This document shows positions 33,890-41,346 of a stretch of DNA of 64,000 nt, piece after piece. The DNA lies in assembly GCA_016713875.1 (NCBI GenBank), contig JADJOI010000003.1, positions 186,001 through 250,000 on the forward strand, read 5' to 3'. The notes beneath the pieces were generated by a model. That model was not told the DNA's origin. It was given only the letters and a program-made list of their open reading frames with translations, and did not search any database. This DNA comes from Flavobacteriales bacterium. GTDB taxonomy: Bacteria; Bacteroidota; Bacteroidia; Flavobacteriales_F; PHOS-HE28. The stretch's first letter is position 1, and each line of letters begins with the position of its first letter. Position numbers and translations under genes: made by a program.

Positions 33890-34645
33890 CTACTGTTCCG
33901 CCCGGAACAACCCGATCGTGTAGTCCAGCAACCTGGCATCCCCGTATTGCCCGTGGCCGGGCACCACCACCTTCACCGCGGGGTAGGCCTTTTTCACCGC
34001 TTCCACCGTGCCGGACCACGTTTCGACGTTCGCATCGCCGAGATAGCCTTTGCTGGCGTCGAGCTCCTTGATCAGGCAGCCGCCGAAGAGCACGTCCTCG
34101 CTGGGGAAGTGCCCCACCACGTTGTCCTTCGTGTGCCCTTCGCCGTGGAAGGTGGCGGTGATGCGCTCGTTGCCCACGGTGAGGTGCAGGCTGTCCGCGA
34201 AGCCGTGCTGCGGGACCTCCACGCTATCGGCCGCGGCCAGGGCGATGGTGCGCTTGTGGGCGTAGGAGGGGATCCCCTGCGCGTGGAAGGCCTTCAAGCC
34301 GCCGAGGCAGTCGTCGTGGAAGTGGGTGGGGATGACCGCGGTGATGCGGCAGTGCAGGCTGTCCTGCACCCAGCGGATCAGCTCGGTCGCCGCGTTGTCG
34401 TGGGTGGGCGTGTCGAACACGATGGCCTCGCCTTCGTTGCGCACCACCAGGCCATTGCACGGCACGAGGCCGAAGTCGTTGGTCTGCTTGGTGCTGGTGT
34501 GCACGAAGGCGTTCTGGGAGACCTGCTCCACGATGAGCGCATCCGATCGGTGAACCTCCTTCGGCTGGAAGGCCGGCCGTGGAGGCGCTGTGCACTGTGC
34601 GAGGAAAAGAGGCACGGCCAGGATGAGGGGACGTAAGGCACGCAT
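33890..34645 (-). CDS. subclass B1-like metallo-beta-lactamase, predicted lipoprotein
   Basis: 251 residues. The zinc ligands of subclass B1 are all present: His108, His110 and Asp112 in THFHDDCLGG, His171 in HGEGHTKDN, Cys190 in LFGGCLIK, and His211 in VPGHGQYG. This is the Zn1 (three His) and Zn2 (Asp-Cys-His) set of enzymes such as BlaB and NDM. The signal peptide ends LFLAQC, giving a lipoprotein with acylated Cys18, so it is likely membrane-anchored. Length and motif order fit B1 enzymes better than glyoxalase II or RNase Z. Activity against particular beta-lactams cannot be read from sequence. It lies between two toxin-antitoxin modules. Confidence 0.85.
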   Translation of the reverse strand: MRALRPLILAVPLFLAQCTAPPRPAFQPKEVHRSDALIVEQVSQNAFVHTSTKQTNDFGLVPCNGLVVRNEGEAIVFDTPTHDNAATELIRWVQDSLHCRITAVIPTHFHDDCLGGLKAFHAQGIPSYAHKRTIALAAADSVEVPQHGFADSLHLTVGNERITATFHGEGHTKDNVVGHFPSEDVLFGGCLIKELDASKGYLGDANVETWSGTVEAVKKAYPAVKVVVPGHGQYGDARLLDYTIGLFRAEQ

Positions 34646-34758
34646 GGTCTACCGGTCGATGGGCAACGGTGCAAAGTTCGACTGTCAGCGCTCGTTCATT
34701 GGTCTGCTCGAGGGTTGTATCCTTCCTTTGCGCTTCAGCGACTTTGCGGCCCAACGCC

Positions 34759-34825
34759 ATGCTCCTCTCCCACACCTACAACGACCAGCCCAGCGGCGTG
34801 TACTGGAGCCAGGTGACGGACGTGG
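34759..34825 (+). repeat. direct repeat B, copy 1 (detached 5' end of a glycosyltransferase gene)
   Basis: From its ATG, 67 bases match 35494-35560 with only two mismatches, encoding TYNDQPSGVYWSQVTDV. The offset is 735 bases. Beyond 34825 similarity ends. The frame stays open for 48 codons into the antitoxin ATG at 34903, so a fusion product of about 103 residues is possible. Confidence 0.85.
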
Positions 34826-34887
34826 GGGGCACACAGGTCGGCCCGCCGGTCGGGTCGGTGCCACGGCGGTCTCGCGACCGGCGCCAT

Positions 34888-34895
34888 TATCTTCG
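34888..34895 (+). promoter_or_regulatory. -7 element TATCTTCG of the PIN module
   Basis: Plus-strand TATCTTCG, 7 bases before the ATG at 34903. Confidence 0.5.
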
Positions 34896-34902
34896 CTTCG
34901 GC

Positions 34903-35070
34903 ATGAGCAAGCTCGCGAACAAGCAGAAAGGCCGGAAAACCCCGGTACGCCCCTCTGTGCCCAAGCGGCCCAAACGCAGACTGCCCGAGGTGCGGAAGTT
35001 CGCTGGTGCGGTGCCTGGTATGGCCGATTGGGCGCTGGAGGAAGTGCGGCGCATGCGCGATGAGTGGTGA
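34903..35070 (+). CDS. small basic antitoxin-like protein upstream of a PIN toxin
   Basis: 55 residues, very Lys/Arg/Pro-rich at the N-terminus (MSKLANKQKGRKTPVRPSVP), ending in an amphipathic helix DWALEEVRRMRDEW that could wrap the toxin. I recognise no DNA-binding fold. Size, position and an 11-base overlap with the PIN gene support an antitoxin role. It has its own promoter-like element. A short detached glycosyltransferase 5' end just upstream is in the same frame. Confidence 0.6.
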   Translation: MSKLANKQKGRKTPVRPSVPKRPKRRLPEVRKFAGAVPGMADWALEEVRRMRDEW

Positions 35071-35428
35071 GCGGATCCTGGTGGACACGAACATCCTGAT
35101 CCGGATGTTCGCGAACGACACGTCCGTGGTCGATCTTCTCGATGGCGCGGACATCCACCTTTCGTTCATCACGGAGATCGAGCTGCTGGCCACTTCGCGT
35201 ATTACGCAGGCACAAGCAAAGCGGATCCGCGCCTTCCTGGACCAATGCCTGATCATCGGCGCAGAGCCCGAAGTACGCCGGTACGCGATCGACTTTCGTA
35301 AACAGACCGGGCTGAAACTGCCGGACTGCATCATCGCCGCAACGGCGGCATACCTGAACATGCCCTTGGTGACCGGGGACCGGGGCTTTGATAAGTTACA
35401 GGACGAGATCGCTTTGTACCGGCTCTAG
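35060..35428 (+). CDS. PIN-domain toxin, VapC-like
   Basis: 122 residues with the PIN-nuclease acidic residues: Asp9 (ILVDTNILIRMF), Glu39/Glu41 (SFITEIELLA), Asp89 (LKLPDCIIAATA) and Asp107 (LVTGDRGFDKL). VapC toxins are Mg-dependent RNases that cut tRNA or rRNA. The reading frame is intact. It overlaps the antitoxin by 11 bases; the ATG at 35060 gives the expected short N-terminus before the first strand. Confidence 0.85.
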   Translation: MSGERILVDTNILIRMFANDTSVVDLLDGADIHLSFITEIELLATSRITQAQAKRIRAFLDQCLIIGAEPEVRRYAIDFRKQTGLKLPDCIIAATAAYLNMPLVTGDRGFDKLQDEIALYRL

Positions 35429-35493
35429 TGCGGATGTTGAGAATAGCTCCGCCCCATGGTGGTCCGGCCTGCTGATCAGTTGTTCTGCGCCCC

Positions 35494-35560
35494 ATGCTCC
35501 TCTACCTCACCTACAACGACCAGCCCAGCGGCGTGTACTGGAGCCAGGTGACGGACGTGG
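35494..35560 (+). repeat. direct repeat B, copy 2 (5' end of the intact glycosyltransferase gene)
   Basis: Matches 34759-34825 with two mismatches in 67 bases. The antitoxin and PIN toxin genes lie between the copies. Confidence 0.85.
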
Positions 35561-36609
35561 TGGAGCACCTGAACACGTTGGGCGGCCCGAAGGTGAAACT
35601 GGTGGCCTTGGTGAGCGGCCGTGACTTCCGCAGCACCCGGCGCAAGATCAAGGCGCACAGCCCTTCGGCCTTGGTGGTGCCCATGGTGCCCACCATGCAA
35701 CGCTGGCGCATGAACACGGCGATCGTGGCCTGGGTGTGCCGCTGGCTTCGCCCCAGCGGGATCATCTGCCGCGGCCCCTTCACCACGTGGATCGCCTTGC
35801 GGATGCGGGGGCGAGGCCTCACGAAGAAGGTCTGCTTCGACGGGCGCGGGGCCTACGCGGCGGAATGGGAGGAGTACCGGATCATCGACGACGATGCACT
35901 GATCGCCCAGTTCCGGCCGCTGGAGAACGAAGCCGTGAACACCAGCGACTTCCGCATCGCGGTGAGCGAGGCCTTGGTGGATCACTGGCGGGAGCGGTAC
36001 GCCTATTCCGCATCTGCGCATGTGGTGATCCCGTGCACCTTGGGGAAGGACGTGGAGGATGCCGCACCTGCCTTGGCGCAGCGCGCCGGTGACACGGTGC
36101 GCCTGGTCTACAGCGGCAGCACCGCCGGCTGGCAGTCCTTCGATCGGCTGAAGCCCTTGCTCACCCAGTTGCTCGACACGCAGCCGAACACGCAGGTGCT
36201 CTTCCTGAGCAAGCGCGACGCCAACAACAGCGCTCTGGAGGCCGCGTACCCCGGGCGGGTGGCGGTGAAGTGGCTGGACCATGCCCAAGTGGCCGCTGCG
36301 CTCGCCGAATGCGACCACGGCATCATGGTGCGCGAGCGCACCATCACCAATCGCGTGGCCAGCCCCACCAAGTTCGCCGAGTACCTGAGCAGCGGCCTGC
36401 GCGTGATCACCAACGAGGGCCTCGGCGACCTCAGCGCCTTGGTGAGAACGCACGACCTGGGCCTTGTGGTGGAGGAGGGGAAGCCCTTGCCGGAGCTGAA
36501 ACCGGTGACCCCGGCGGAACGGGAGCGCCTGCGGGCCTTCGCCCTGCAGCACTTCACCAAGCAGGCCCATGATGCCAGCTACCGTCAAGTGCTCCGGACC
36601 TTGGGTTGA
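35494..36609 (+). CDS. glycosyltransferase family 4-like
   Basis: 371 residues, GT-B fold: N-terminal LYLTYNDQPSGVYWSQVTDV, C-terminal VYSGSTAGWQSFDRLKP and SPTKFAEYLSSGLRVITNEG. The canonical E-x7-E is weak, but the donor-domain layout is clear. The first 67 bases are nearly identical to 34759-34825 upstream of the PIN module. Only 65 bases separate it from the toxin and they hold no good -7 element, so the module may have displaced its promoter. Confidence 0.82.
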   Translation: MLLYLTYNDQPSGVYWSQVTDVVEHLNTLGGPKVKLVALVSGRDFRSTRRKIKAHSPSALVVPMVPTMQRWRMNTAIVAWVCRWLRPSGIICRGPFTTWIALRMRGRGLTKKVCFDGRGAYAAEWEEYRIIDDDALIAQFRPLENEAVNTSDFRIAVSEALVDHWRERYAYSASAHVVIPCTLGKDVEDAAPALAQRAGDTVRLVYSGSTAGWQSFDRLKPLLTQLLDTQPNTQVLFLSKRDANNSALEAAYPGRVAVKWLDHAQVAAALAECDHGIMVRERTITNRVASPTKFAEYLSSGLRVITNEGLGDLSALVRTHDLGLVVEEGKPLPELKPVTPAERERLRAFALQHFTKQAHDASYRQVLRTLG

Positions 36610-36620
36610 TCCGTTGGTAT

Positions 36621-36732
36621 GACCACAGATGAACTCGGATGGATATAGATGGGATAGCTGTTCCGGTCGCTTGCTGATGTTGAGCCGCTCTGCAGCGGGC
36701 GTTATCTGTGTCCATCTGCGTTCAGCTGTGGT
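36621..36732. repeat. imperfect inverted repeat of the ACCACAGATGAAC type
   Basis: The left arm (from 36622) and the reverse complement of the right arm (36703-36732) share about 24 of 29 bases, beginning ACCACAG-TGAAC and containing GATGGA and AGAT. A small inner hairpin CCGCT/AGCGG sits in the loop. It fills most of the 237-base gap between 36610 and 36846 and is more AT-rich than its surroundings. It has no coding sequence. Related ACCACAGATG repeats are known to me from intergenic DNA of several phyla; mobility is inferred. Confidence 0.6.
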
Positions 36733-36804
36733 TGAACTTGCATGGGGCCGATGGAGGCGGGCAAGCGCGCCAACTGGCCAGCCGACCCTCTGTGGTCTTC
36801 CCCC

Positions 36805-36812
36805 TACTTTCG
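36805..36812 (+). promoter_or_regulatory. -7 element TACTTTCG
   Basis: Plus-strand TACTTTCG, 34 bases before the ATG at 36847. Confidence 0.5.
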
Positions 36813-36846
36813 CGCTGCGTTCGCCGAAGCCAAGGGCGAAGGAGAA

Positions 36847-37773
36847 ATGTCCAAGAAGGTCCTGATCACCGGTGGCGCGGGCTTCATCGGCTCCGCGCTC
36901 AGCAAGCACCTGCAGGAGCTGGGCCATGAGGTGTTCGTGCAGGACGACCTGAGCTTCGGGCGGCGCCACCTGGCCGGCGTGCCCGATGCGCGATTCTTCC
37001 AGGCCGACATCCGTGACCGGCAGGCCACGCAGGCCGTGTTCGACGCCACGCGCCCCAACTGGGTGCTGCACCTGGCCGCCGTGCACTTCATCCCGTACTG
37101 CAACGAGCATCCGGTGGTGGCGGCCGACATCAACATCAACGGCACCATCAGCGTGCTCGATGCGGCGCAGGCCAAGGGCAGCGTGGAGCAGGTCTTCGTG
37201 GCCAGCACCGCCGCGGTATACCCGATCGCCGCAGGCGCCATGATGGAGGACGGTGCGCTGGGCCCCATGGACATCTACGGCACCACCAAATTGGCCACCG
37301 AGAAGCTCGCGAGCGAGTTCCACCTGCGCACGCGGATCCCTGCGGTGGTGGGCCGCTTCTTCAACGCCTTCGGGCCGAACGAGACGAACCCGCACCTGTT
37401 CCCCACCATCCAGCGGCAGATCCTGGATGGGGCGCGCACGCTGAAGCTCGGCAACCTGGATCCCAAGCGCGACTACATCCACACCGCCGACATGGGCCGC
37501 GCCATGAGCGCCCTGCGCAACGCCGGGATCGAGGGCTACGACACCTTCAACATCGGACGCGGCATCGAGTACAGCGTGCGCGAGATCGTGGAGGCCTTCG
37601 AGCGCCAGCTCGGCGAGAAGCTCACCATCGAGGTGGATCCCGCCCGGGTGCGCAAGGTGGAGCGCATGCACCTGCTGGCGGATGTGCGCAAGCTGAAGCA
37701 GGCCACCGGCTGGGAGCCGAAGTGGGGGATCGATGAAGGCGTGGCCACGTTATTGAAGGAGAATGTAGAATGA
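36847..37773 (+). CDS. NAD-dependent nucleotide-sugar epimerase/dehydratase
   Basis: 308 residues, extended SDR family. VLITGGAGFIGSALSKHL is the NAD-binding loop, LHLAAVHFIPYCNEHP follows strand 4, VASTAAVYP holds the catalytic Ser/Thr, and MDIYGTTKLATEKL the Tyr-x-x-x-Lys pair. GRFFNAFGPNETNPHLFP and KRDYIHTADMGRAM fit GalE-like enzymes. The start at 36847 is preferred because upstream codons run over the promoter and repeat. Its last codons and stop lie inside the inverted repeat that follows. Confidence 0.9.
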   Translation: MSKKVLITGGAGFIGSALSKHLQELGHEVFVQDDLSFGRRHLAGVPDARFFQADIRDRQATQAVFDATRPNWVLHLAAVHFIPYCNEHPVVAADININGTISVLDAAQAKGSVEQVFVASTAAVYPIAAGAMMEDGALGPMDIYGTTKLATEKLASEFHLRTRIPAVVGRFFNAFGPNETNPHLFPTIQRQILDGARTLKLGNLDPKRDYIHTADMGRAMSALRNAGIEGYDTFNIGRGIEYSVREIVEAFERQLGEKLTIEVDPARVRKVERMHLLADVRKLKQATGWEPKWGIDEGVATLLKENVE

Positions 37774-37860
37774 AGAATGTAGAATGTAGAATGTCGAACG
37801 GGCTGACCGTAGTGCATTCATCATTGATCATTCTACACTCTACATTTTACATTCTTCATT
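37769..37860. repeat. AATGTAGAATG-type inverted repeat (terminator-like)
   Basis: A left arm at 37769-37799 and a right arm at 37830-37860 match as reverse complements at about 27 of 31 positions. Each arm is built from short tandem units such as AGAATGT. It covers the stop of the epimerase gene and ends 8 bases before the next ATG. It is strongly AT-rich compared with the locus. It may terminate transcription or be a small mobile repeat; both are inferences. Confidence 0.65.
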
Positions 37861-37868
37861 GATCGGCC

Positions 37869-38996
37869 ATGCACGTCGCTCTCTGCACCGACGGCGTTTT
37901 CCCCCAGGCCATGGGCGGCATGCAACGGCATTCGCGGCTGCTGGCGGAGCACCTGGCCCGTGGCGGCAACGTGAAGCTCACCGTGCTGCATCCGCATGCG
38001 GTCGGCATCTTCGATCCAGCGCTGGGCATCGAGGAGGTGCACCTACCCGATATCGATAAGCACAAGCTGTACATCCGCGAGCTCTGGCGCTACAGTGACC
38101 GGGTGGGGATGGAGCTGGAACGCATCAAGCCGGATGTGATCCTGTCGCAGGGTTTCTGTGTGTGGAAGGGCATCGACCGCTTCAGCGATAGGCTGATCAT
38201 CCACCCGCACGGGCTGGAGATGTTCCAGATGCTCACGCGCAAGGAGCGTCTGCTGGGCTGGCCGTTCCGTGCGGGACTGCGCTACATGGTGCGGAACAGC
38301 GCGGTGGTGATCAGCCTGGGTGGTAAGCTCACCGGCATCTTGCAGGGACTTGCCAAGGGCAGCGACTGTCGTGTGGTGGTGATCCCGAACGCGACGGAGG
38401 TCCCACAAGTACCAAGGGACAAGGGACAAGGATCAAGCATCAATGCCGGGCCGTTGCCACTGTTGTTCGTGGGCCGCTTCGCGTTCAACAAGGGGCTGGA
38501 TGTGCTGCTTGCCGTGGCGCGGCGCCTGGTGGCCGAAGGCCGCACCGACCTGGTCCGCTTCCAACTGGCGGGTGATGGGCCGCTGCTGGAGGACCTGAAG
38601 CGCGATCTGCCGCCGAACGTGGCGCTGCTCGGCCGCGTGGACGATGCGCAGCTGAACACGCTGTACGCCGATTGTGCCGCGCTGATCCTGCCCACACGGT
38701 TCGAGGGCATGCCCACGGTGGTGCTGGAGGCCATGGCCCGCGCGAAGCCGATCATCGTGAGCGACGTGGGTGCCAGCGGCGAACTGGTGAACCCGCACAA
38801 CGGCTACCTGCTTCCCCCCGATGACGCCGAGGCCCTCTACCAGGCGGTGGTGGCGTTCGCCGGACGCACCGCGGAAGTGCGGGCCAGGATGGGCGAGTAC
38901 AGCTTTGCCCGTGTGAACGAGCTCTTCAGCTGGCCCGTGGTGGTGAGGCGCTTCGAGGCGCTCTTCGCCGAGCTGGTGAGCGGAGCGCGTCGGTGA
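37869..38996 (+). CDS. glycosyltransferase family 4
   Basis: 375 residues, GT-B fold: N-terminal CTDGVFPQAMGGMQRHSRLL with the Gly-rich loop, C-terminal LLFVGRFAFNKGLDVLLAV and PTRFEGMPTVVLEAMARAKP with the Glu pair. The interdomain linker (about residues 178-196) contains codons made from an ACAAGGG-type heptamer repeat (38411-38437), as if an intergenic repeat had inserted in frame. The start at 37869 follows the inverted repeat. Confidence 0.9.
   Translation: MHVALCTDGVFPQAMGGMQRHSRLLAEHLARGGNVKLTVLHPHAVGIFDPALGIEEVHLPDIDKHKLYIRELWRYSDRVGMELERIKPDVILSQGFCVWKGIDRFSDRLIIHPHGLEMFQMLTRKERLLGWPFRAGLRYMVRNSAVVISLGGKLTGILQGLAKGSDCRVVVIPNATEVPQVPRDKGQGSSINAGPLPLLFVGRFAFNKGLDVLLAVARRLVAEGRTDLVRFQLAGDGPLLEDLKRDLPPNVALLGRVDDAQLNTLYADCAALILPTRFEGMPTVVLEAMARAKPIIVSDVGASGELVNPHNGYLLPPDDAEALYQAVVAFAGRTAEVRARMGEYSFARVNELFSWPVVVRRFEALFAELVSGARR
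38411..38437 (+). repeat. ACAAGGG heptamer repeat inside a glycosyltransferase gene
   Basis: Reads ACCAAGGG-ACAAGGG-ACAAGG-ATCAAG, a short tandem heptamer in frame with the gene, in the linker between the two Rossmann domains. Confidence 0.55.
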
Positions 38997-40250
38997 TCAG
39001 CCGGTGATCGCGCGGGGTGGAACGCCCAGCTCCACAAGCATGGTGTCCATGAAGAACTTGGTTCCCCATTCGATGAGGTCACCCGGCTGATAGGCACCAC
39101 GCAAGGGATAGGATGCAGGCATCACGCCGTTCATCAGGGGTTCCTTGAACCCGCGGAGCTGGAAGTGCTTGGTGGCCTGGATCATCCGGCCCGCCCAGGC
39201 GGTGTGCGCCTCGCCGCGGTGCTCCTCGGGCAGCTTCAGAATGGCCAGGCTCAGCTGGCTCATGCCGGTGATGCAGAGCTCGTTCAGGAAGCTGCCATCC
39301 GCGCGGTAATGGGAGGGGATGAGGTCCGGATGGCCGAAGCGCGCCCGGTCGAAGGCCGCCAGCCGGTCCAGCGCACGGCGCACCGTGGCGAAGTAGCGGG
39401 CGTCGCCCAGGCCGTGGCCGGCCTCCACGAGTCCCCGCAGCGTGTAGGCGATGGTGTGCAGCACGGCGAGCTCCTCATCGAAACCCCAGTGATCGATCCA
39501 TCCGTCGGGGCGCTGTTGGTCGGCCACCCAGTCGAAGTGACGGCGTGCGGCGGTGAGCATGCGCCCATTGCCGGTGACCTGTCCGGCGCGCAGGAGGCCG
39601 TAGGTCGCTCGGCTGTAGTAGGTGCGCACCTTGTTGCGGAAGCTGTGCGCCGGGTCGTACGGTCCGGCCGGGGTCACTTGGTCGGCCAGGAAGTCCCCGG
39701 CTCCGTTCACGGCCGCGCGCAGTCGCTCCACATCCAGCTGCCATGCGGCCGGCGGGGTGTGCGTGGCGCAGTGCTCCAGCACGGCGCTCAGGCCCAGGAG
39801 GATCTGACCCGTGTTGAAGATGCTCGGCTTCCCGTAGTTGCGCAACTTCCGGTGGCCGCCGGTGAAGGCACCGTTGGGCAGCTGTTCACCCAGGAGGAAC
39901 CGGGTGCAGTTCCCGATCAGCGCGTGCAGCCGCTCTTCGTCCAACCCCAGTTCCTTCGCCCGCGGGAGCGCGGCGAGGAAGGTGTTCAGCGTGTAGCCGG
40001 TGGTCTCCGGATAGGGCACGCCCACACCGTATTGCGGGCCGATGGAGAACTTGGTGGGCAGGCCCTGCCGGCCCACGGCGAGGTGCGCGTCCCACATCCA
40101 CTGGAAGCCGCGCTGCAGGTGGGTGCGGGCGTCCAGCGGCTCGAAGGGCAGCGGCCGCTGCGCCAGGGCGTTCAGCCGCCGCAGGTCGGGGTTGATGCGC
40201 GGACGCACCTTCATGTCGTAGTGGAAACGCAGCTTGCCGACCAGGTCCAT
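38997..40250 (-). CDS. alpha/alpha-toroid-like protein of polysaccharide loci, function unknown
   Basis: 417 residues, soluble, rich in paired helices with repeated W/Y/G turns (TTGYTLNTFLAAL, TRFLLGEQLPNGAFTG, IFNTGQILLGLSAVLEH, HFDWVADQQRPDGWIDHW), the pattern of six-hairpin or terpenoid-cyclase-like toroid folds. Such proteins occur beside polysaccharide deacetylases in Bacteroidota and may be glycan-active, but no catalytic residues can be assigned. The ATG at 40250 is chosen because the upstream frame runs across the divergent promoter region into the deacetylase gene. TACTTTTA lies 5 bases before it. Confidence 0.7.
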   Translation of the reverse strand: MDLVGKLRFHYDMKVRPRINPDLRRLNALAQRPLPFEPLDARTHLQRGFQWMWDAHLAVGRQGLPTKFSIGPQYGVGVPYPETTGYTLNTFLAALPRAKELGLDEERLHALIGNCTRFLLGEQLPNGAFTGGHRKLRNYGKPSIFNTGQILLGLSAVLEHCATHTPPAAWQLDVERLRAAVNGAGDFLADQVTPAGPYDPAHSFRNKVRTYYSRATYGLLRAGQVTGNGRMLTAARRHFDWVADQQRPDGWIDHWGFDEELAVLHTIAYTLRGLVEAGHGLGDARYFATVRRALDRLAAFDRARFGHPDLIPSHYRADGSFLNELCITGMSQLSLAILKLPEEHRGEAHTAWAGRMIQATKHFQLRGFKEPLMNGVMPASYPLRGAYQPGDLIEWGTKFFMDTMLVELGVPPRAITG

Positions 40251-40281
40251 GGCGGTAAAAGTAGGCGCGGGTCGCGCAGCG

Positions 40282-40289
40282 TTACTTTG
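40282..40289 (+). promoter_or_regulatory. -7-like element TTACTTTG
   Basis: Plus-strand TTACTTTG (one mismatch to TAnnTTTG), 10 bases before the ATG at 40300, in a 49-base divergent region. Confidence 0.4.
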
Positions 40290-40299
40290 CCGCGGCGGC

Positions 40300-41346
40300 A
40301 TGGAGCACCGGCACCTCCTTTTCACCTTCGACCACGAGCTGTTCCTGGGCCGCCGCAGCGGCACGGTGGAGCGGTGCATGATCCGTCCGGTGGACCGCGT
40401 GCTGCCGATCCTGGAGCGGCACCGCCTCGCGATGACCTTCTTCGTGGACACCACCTTCCTGCTGGAGCTGGAGCGGCGGTCGGTCACCAACGTGCGGTGC
40501 CGGGCCGACCTGGACCGCATCGCGCGGCAGCTGCGTGAGCTGGTGGAGCGGGGGCATCATGTGTATCCGCACATCCATCCGCATTGGTACGACGCACGCT
40601 ACGATGAGGCGCACCACGAGTGGGACCTGCAGGAGTTGGGGCGCTATCGGTTGTCGGCGCTGGACGAGCCCTCACGCGTGGCCGTGTTCGATGGTTCGGT
40701 GGACCTGCTCCGGCGCATCCTGGCCCCGGTGGCGCCCGCCTACCGCGTGTGCGCCTACCGGGCGGGTGGCTGGTGCATCCAGCCGTTCTCCGATTTTCGG
40801 CCGCATTTCCTGCGTTGCGGCATTGAACGCGACATGAGCGTGCTGGCGGGTATGCGGCGCCACAGCAACGCGGTGGACTACGACTTCACCGCCCCGCTGC
40901 CGGGACCCGTGTACCGCTTCTCCACGGACGTGATGCAGCTCGATCAGAACGGTCCGTTCACCGAGGTGGTGATCACAAGCATCCCGTCGCGCCCGCGGGG
41001 ATTGGTGGGCGCGCTGGTGGACAAGGTGCTCTGGCGCATCCCCTACGGACGCCAGATGGGCGACGGCCAGGGGGTGGCCTTCGTGGACGTGCCCGGGCCC
41101 GACGGCAGCATGGGCACGGTGGACCGCGAGATGGTGTCCATCGAGCTGCTCACCGTGATGCGCTACCGCGCCTACGCACGCCTGATCGACCGCACGCCCT
41201 TCGTGCAGTTCATCAGCCATCCGAAGATGATCACGCGGCACAACCTGCACATGCTCGAGCGGCTGCTGGACCGTTGTGCGTCGCGCTATGCGCTGACCTC
41301 GGACCTGGAGGCCCTGGTGCCCCGCCCGTCCGGCGTGGCCGCCTGA
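40300..41346 (+). CDS. polysaccharide deacetylase-like (CE4-fold) protein
   Basis: 348 residues. LLFTFDHELFLG has the first-strand Asp-His, MTFFVDTTFLLELE the barrel strand with Asp, and VERGHHVYPHIHPHWYDARY a His-rich block like the CE4 metal site. VCAYRAGGWCIQPFSDFRPH is a later arginine motif, and VQFISHPKMI near the end has the last His. The protein probably removes acetyl groups from the glycan or its lipid-linked intermediate. Its gene is divergent from the toroid-like protein with 49 bases between starts, and they may share control. Confidence 0.78.
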   Translation: MEHRHLLFTFDHELFLGRRSGTVERCMIRPVDRVLPILERHRLAMTFFVDTTFLLELERRSVTNVRCRADLDRIARQLRELVERGHHVYPHIHPHWYDARYDEAHHEWDLQELGRYRLSALDEPSRVAVFDGSVDLLRRILAPVAPAYRVCAYRAGGWCIQPFSDFRPHFLRCGIERDMSVLAGMRRHSNAVDYDFTAPLPGPVYRFSTDVMQLDQNGPFTEVVITSIPSRPRGLVGALVDKVLWRIPYGRQMGDGQGVAFVDVPGPDGSMGTVDREMVSIELLTVMRYRAYARLIDRTPFVQFISHPKMITRHNLHMLERLLDRCASRYALTSDLEALVPRPSGVAA

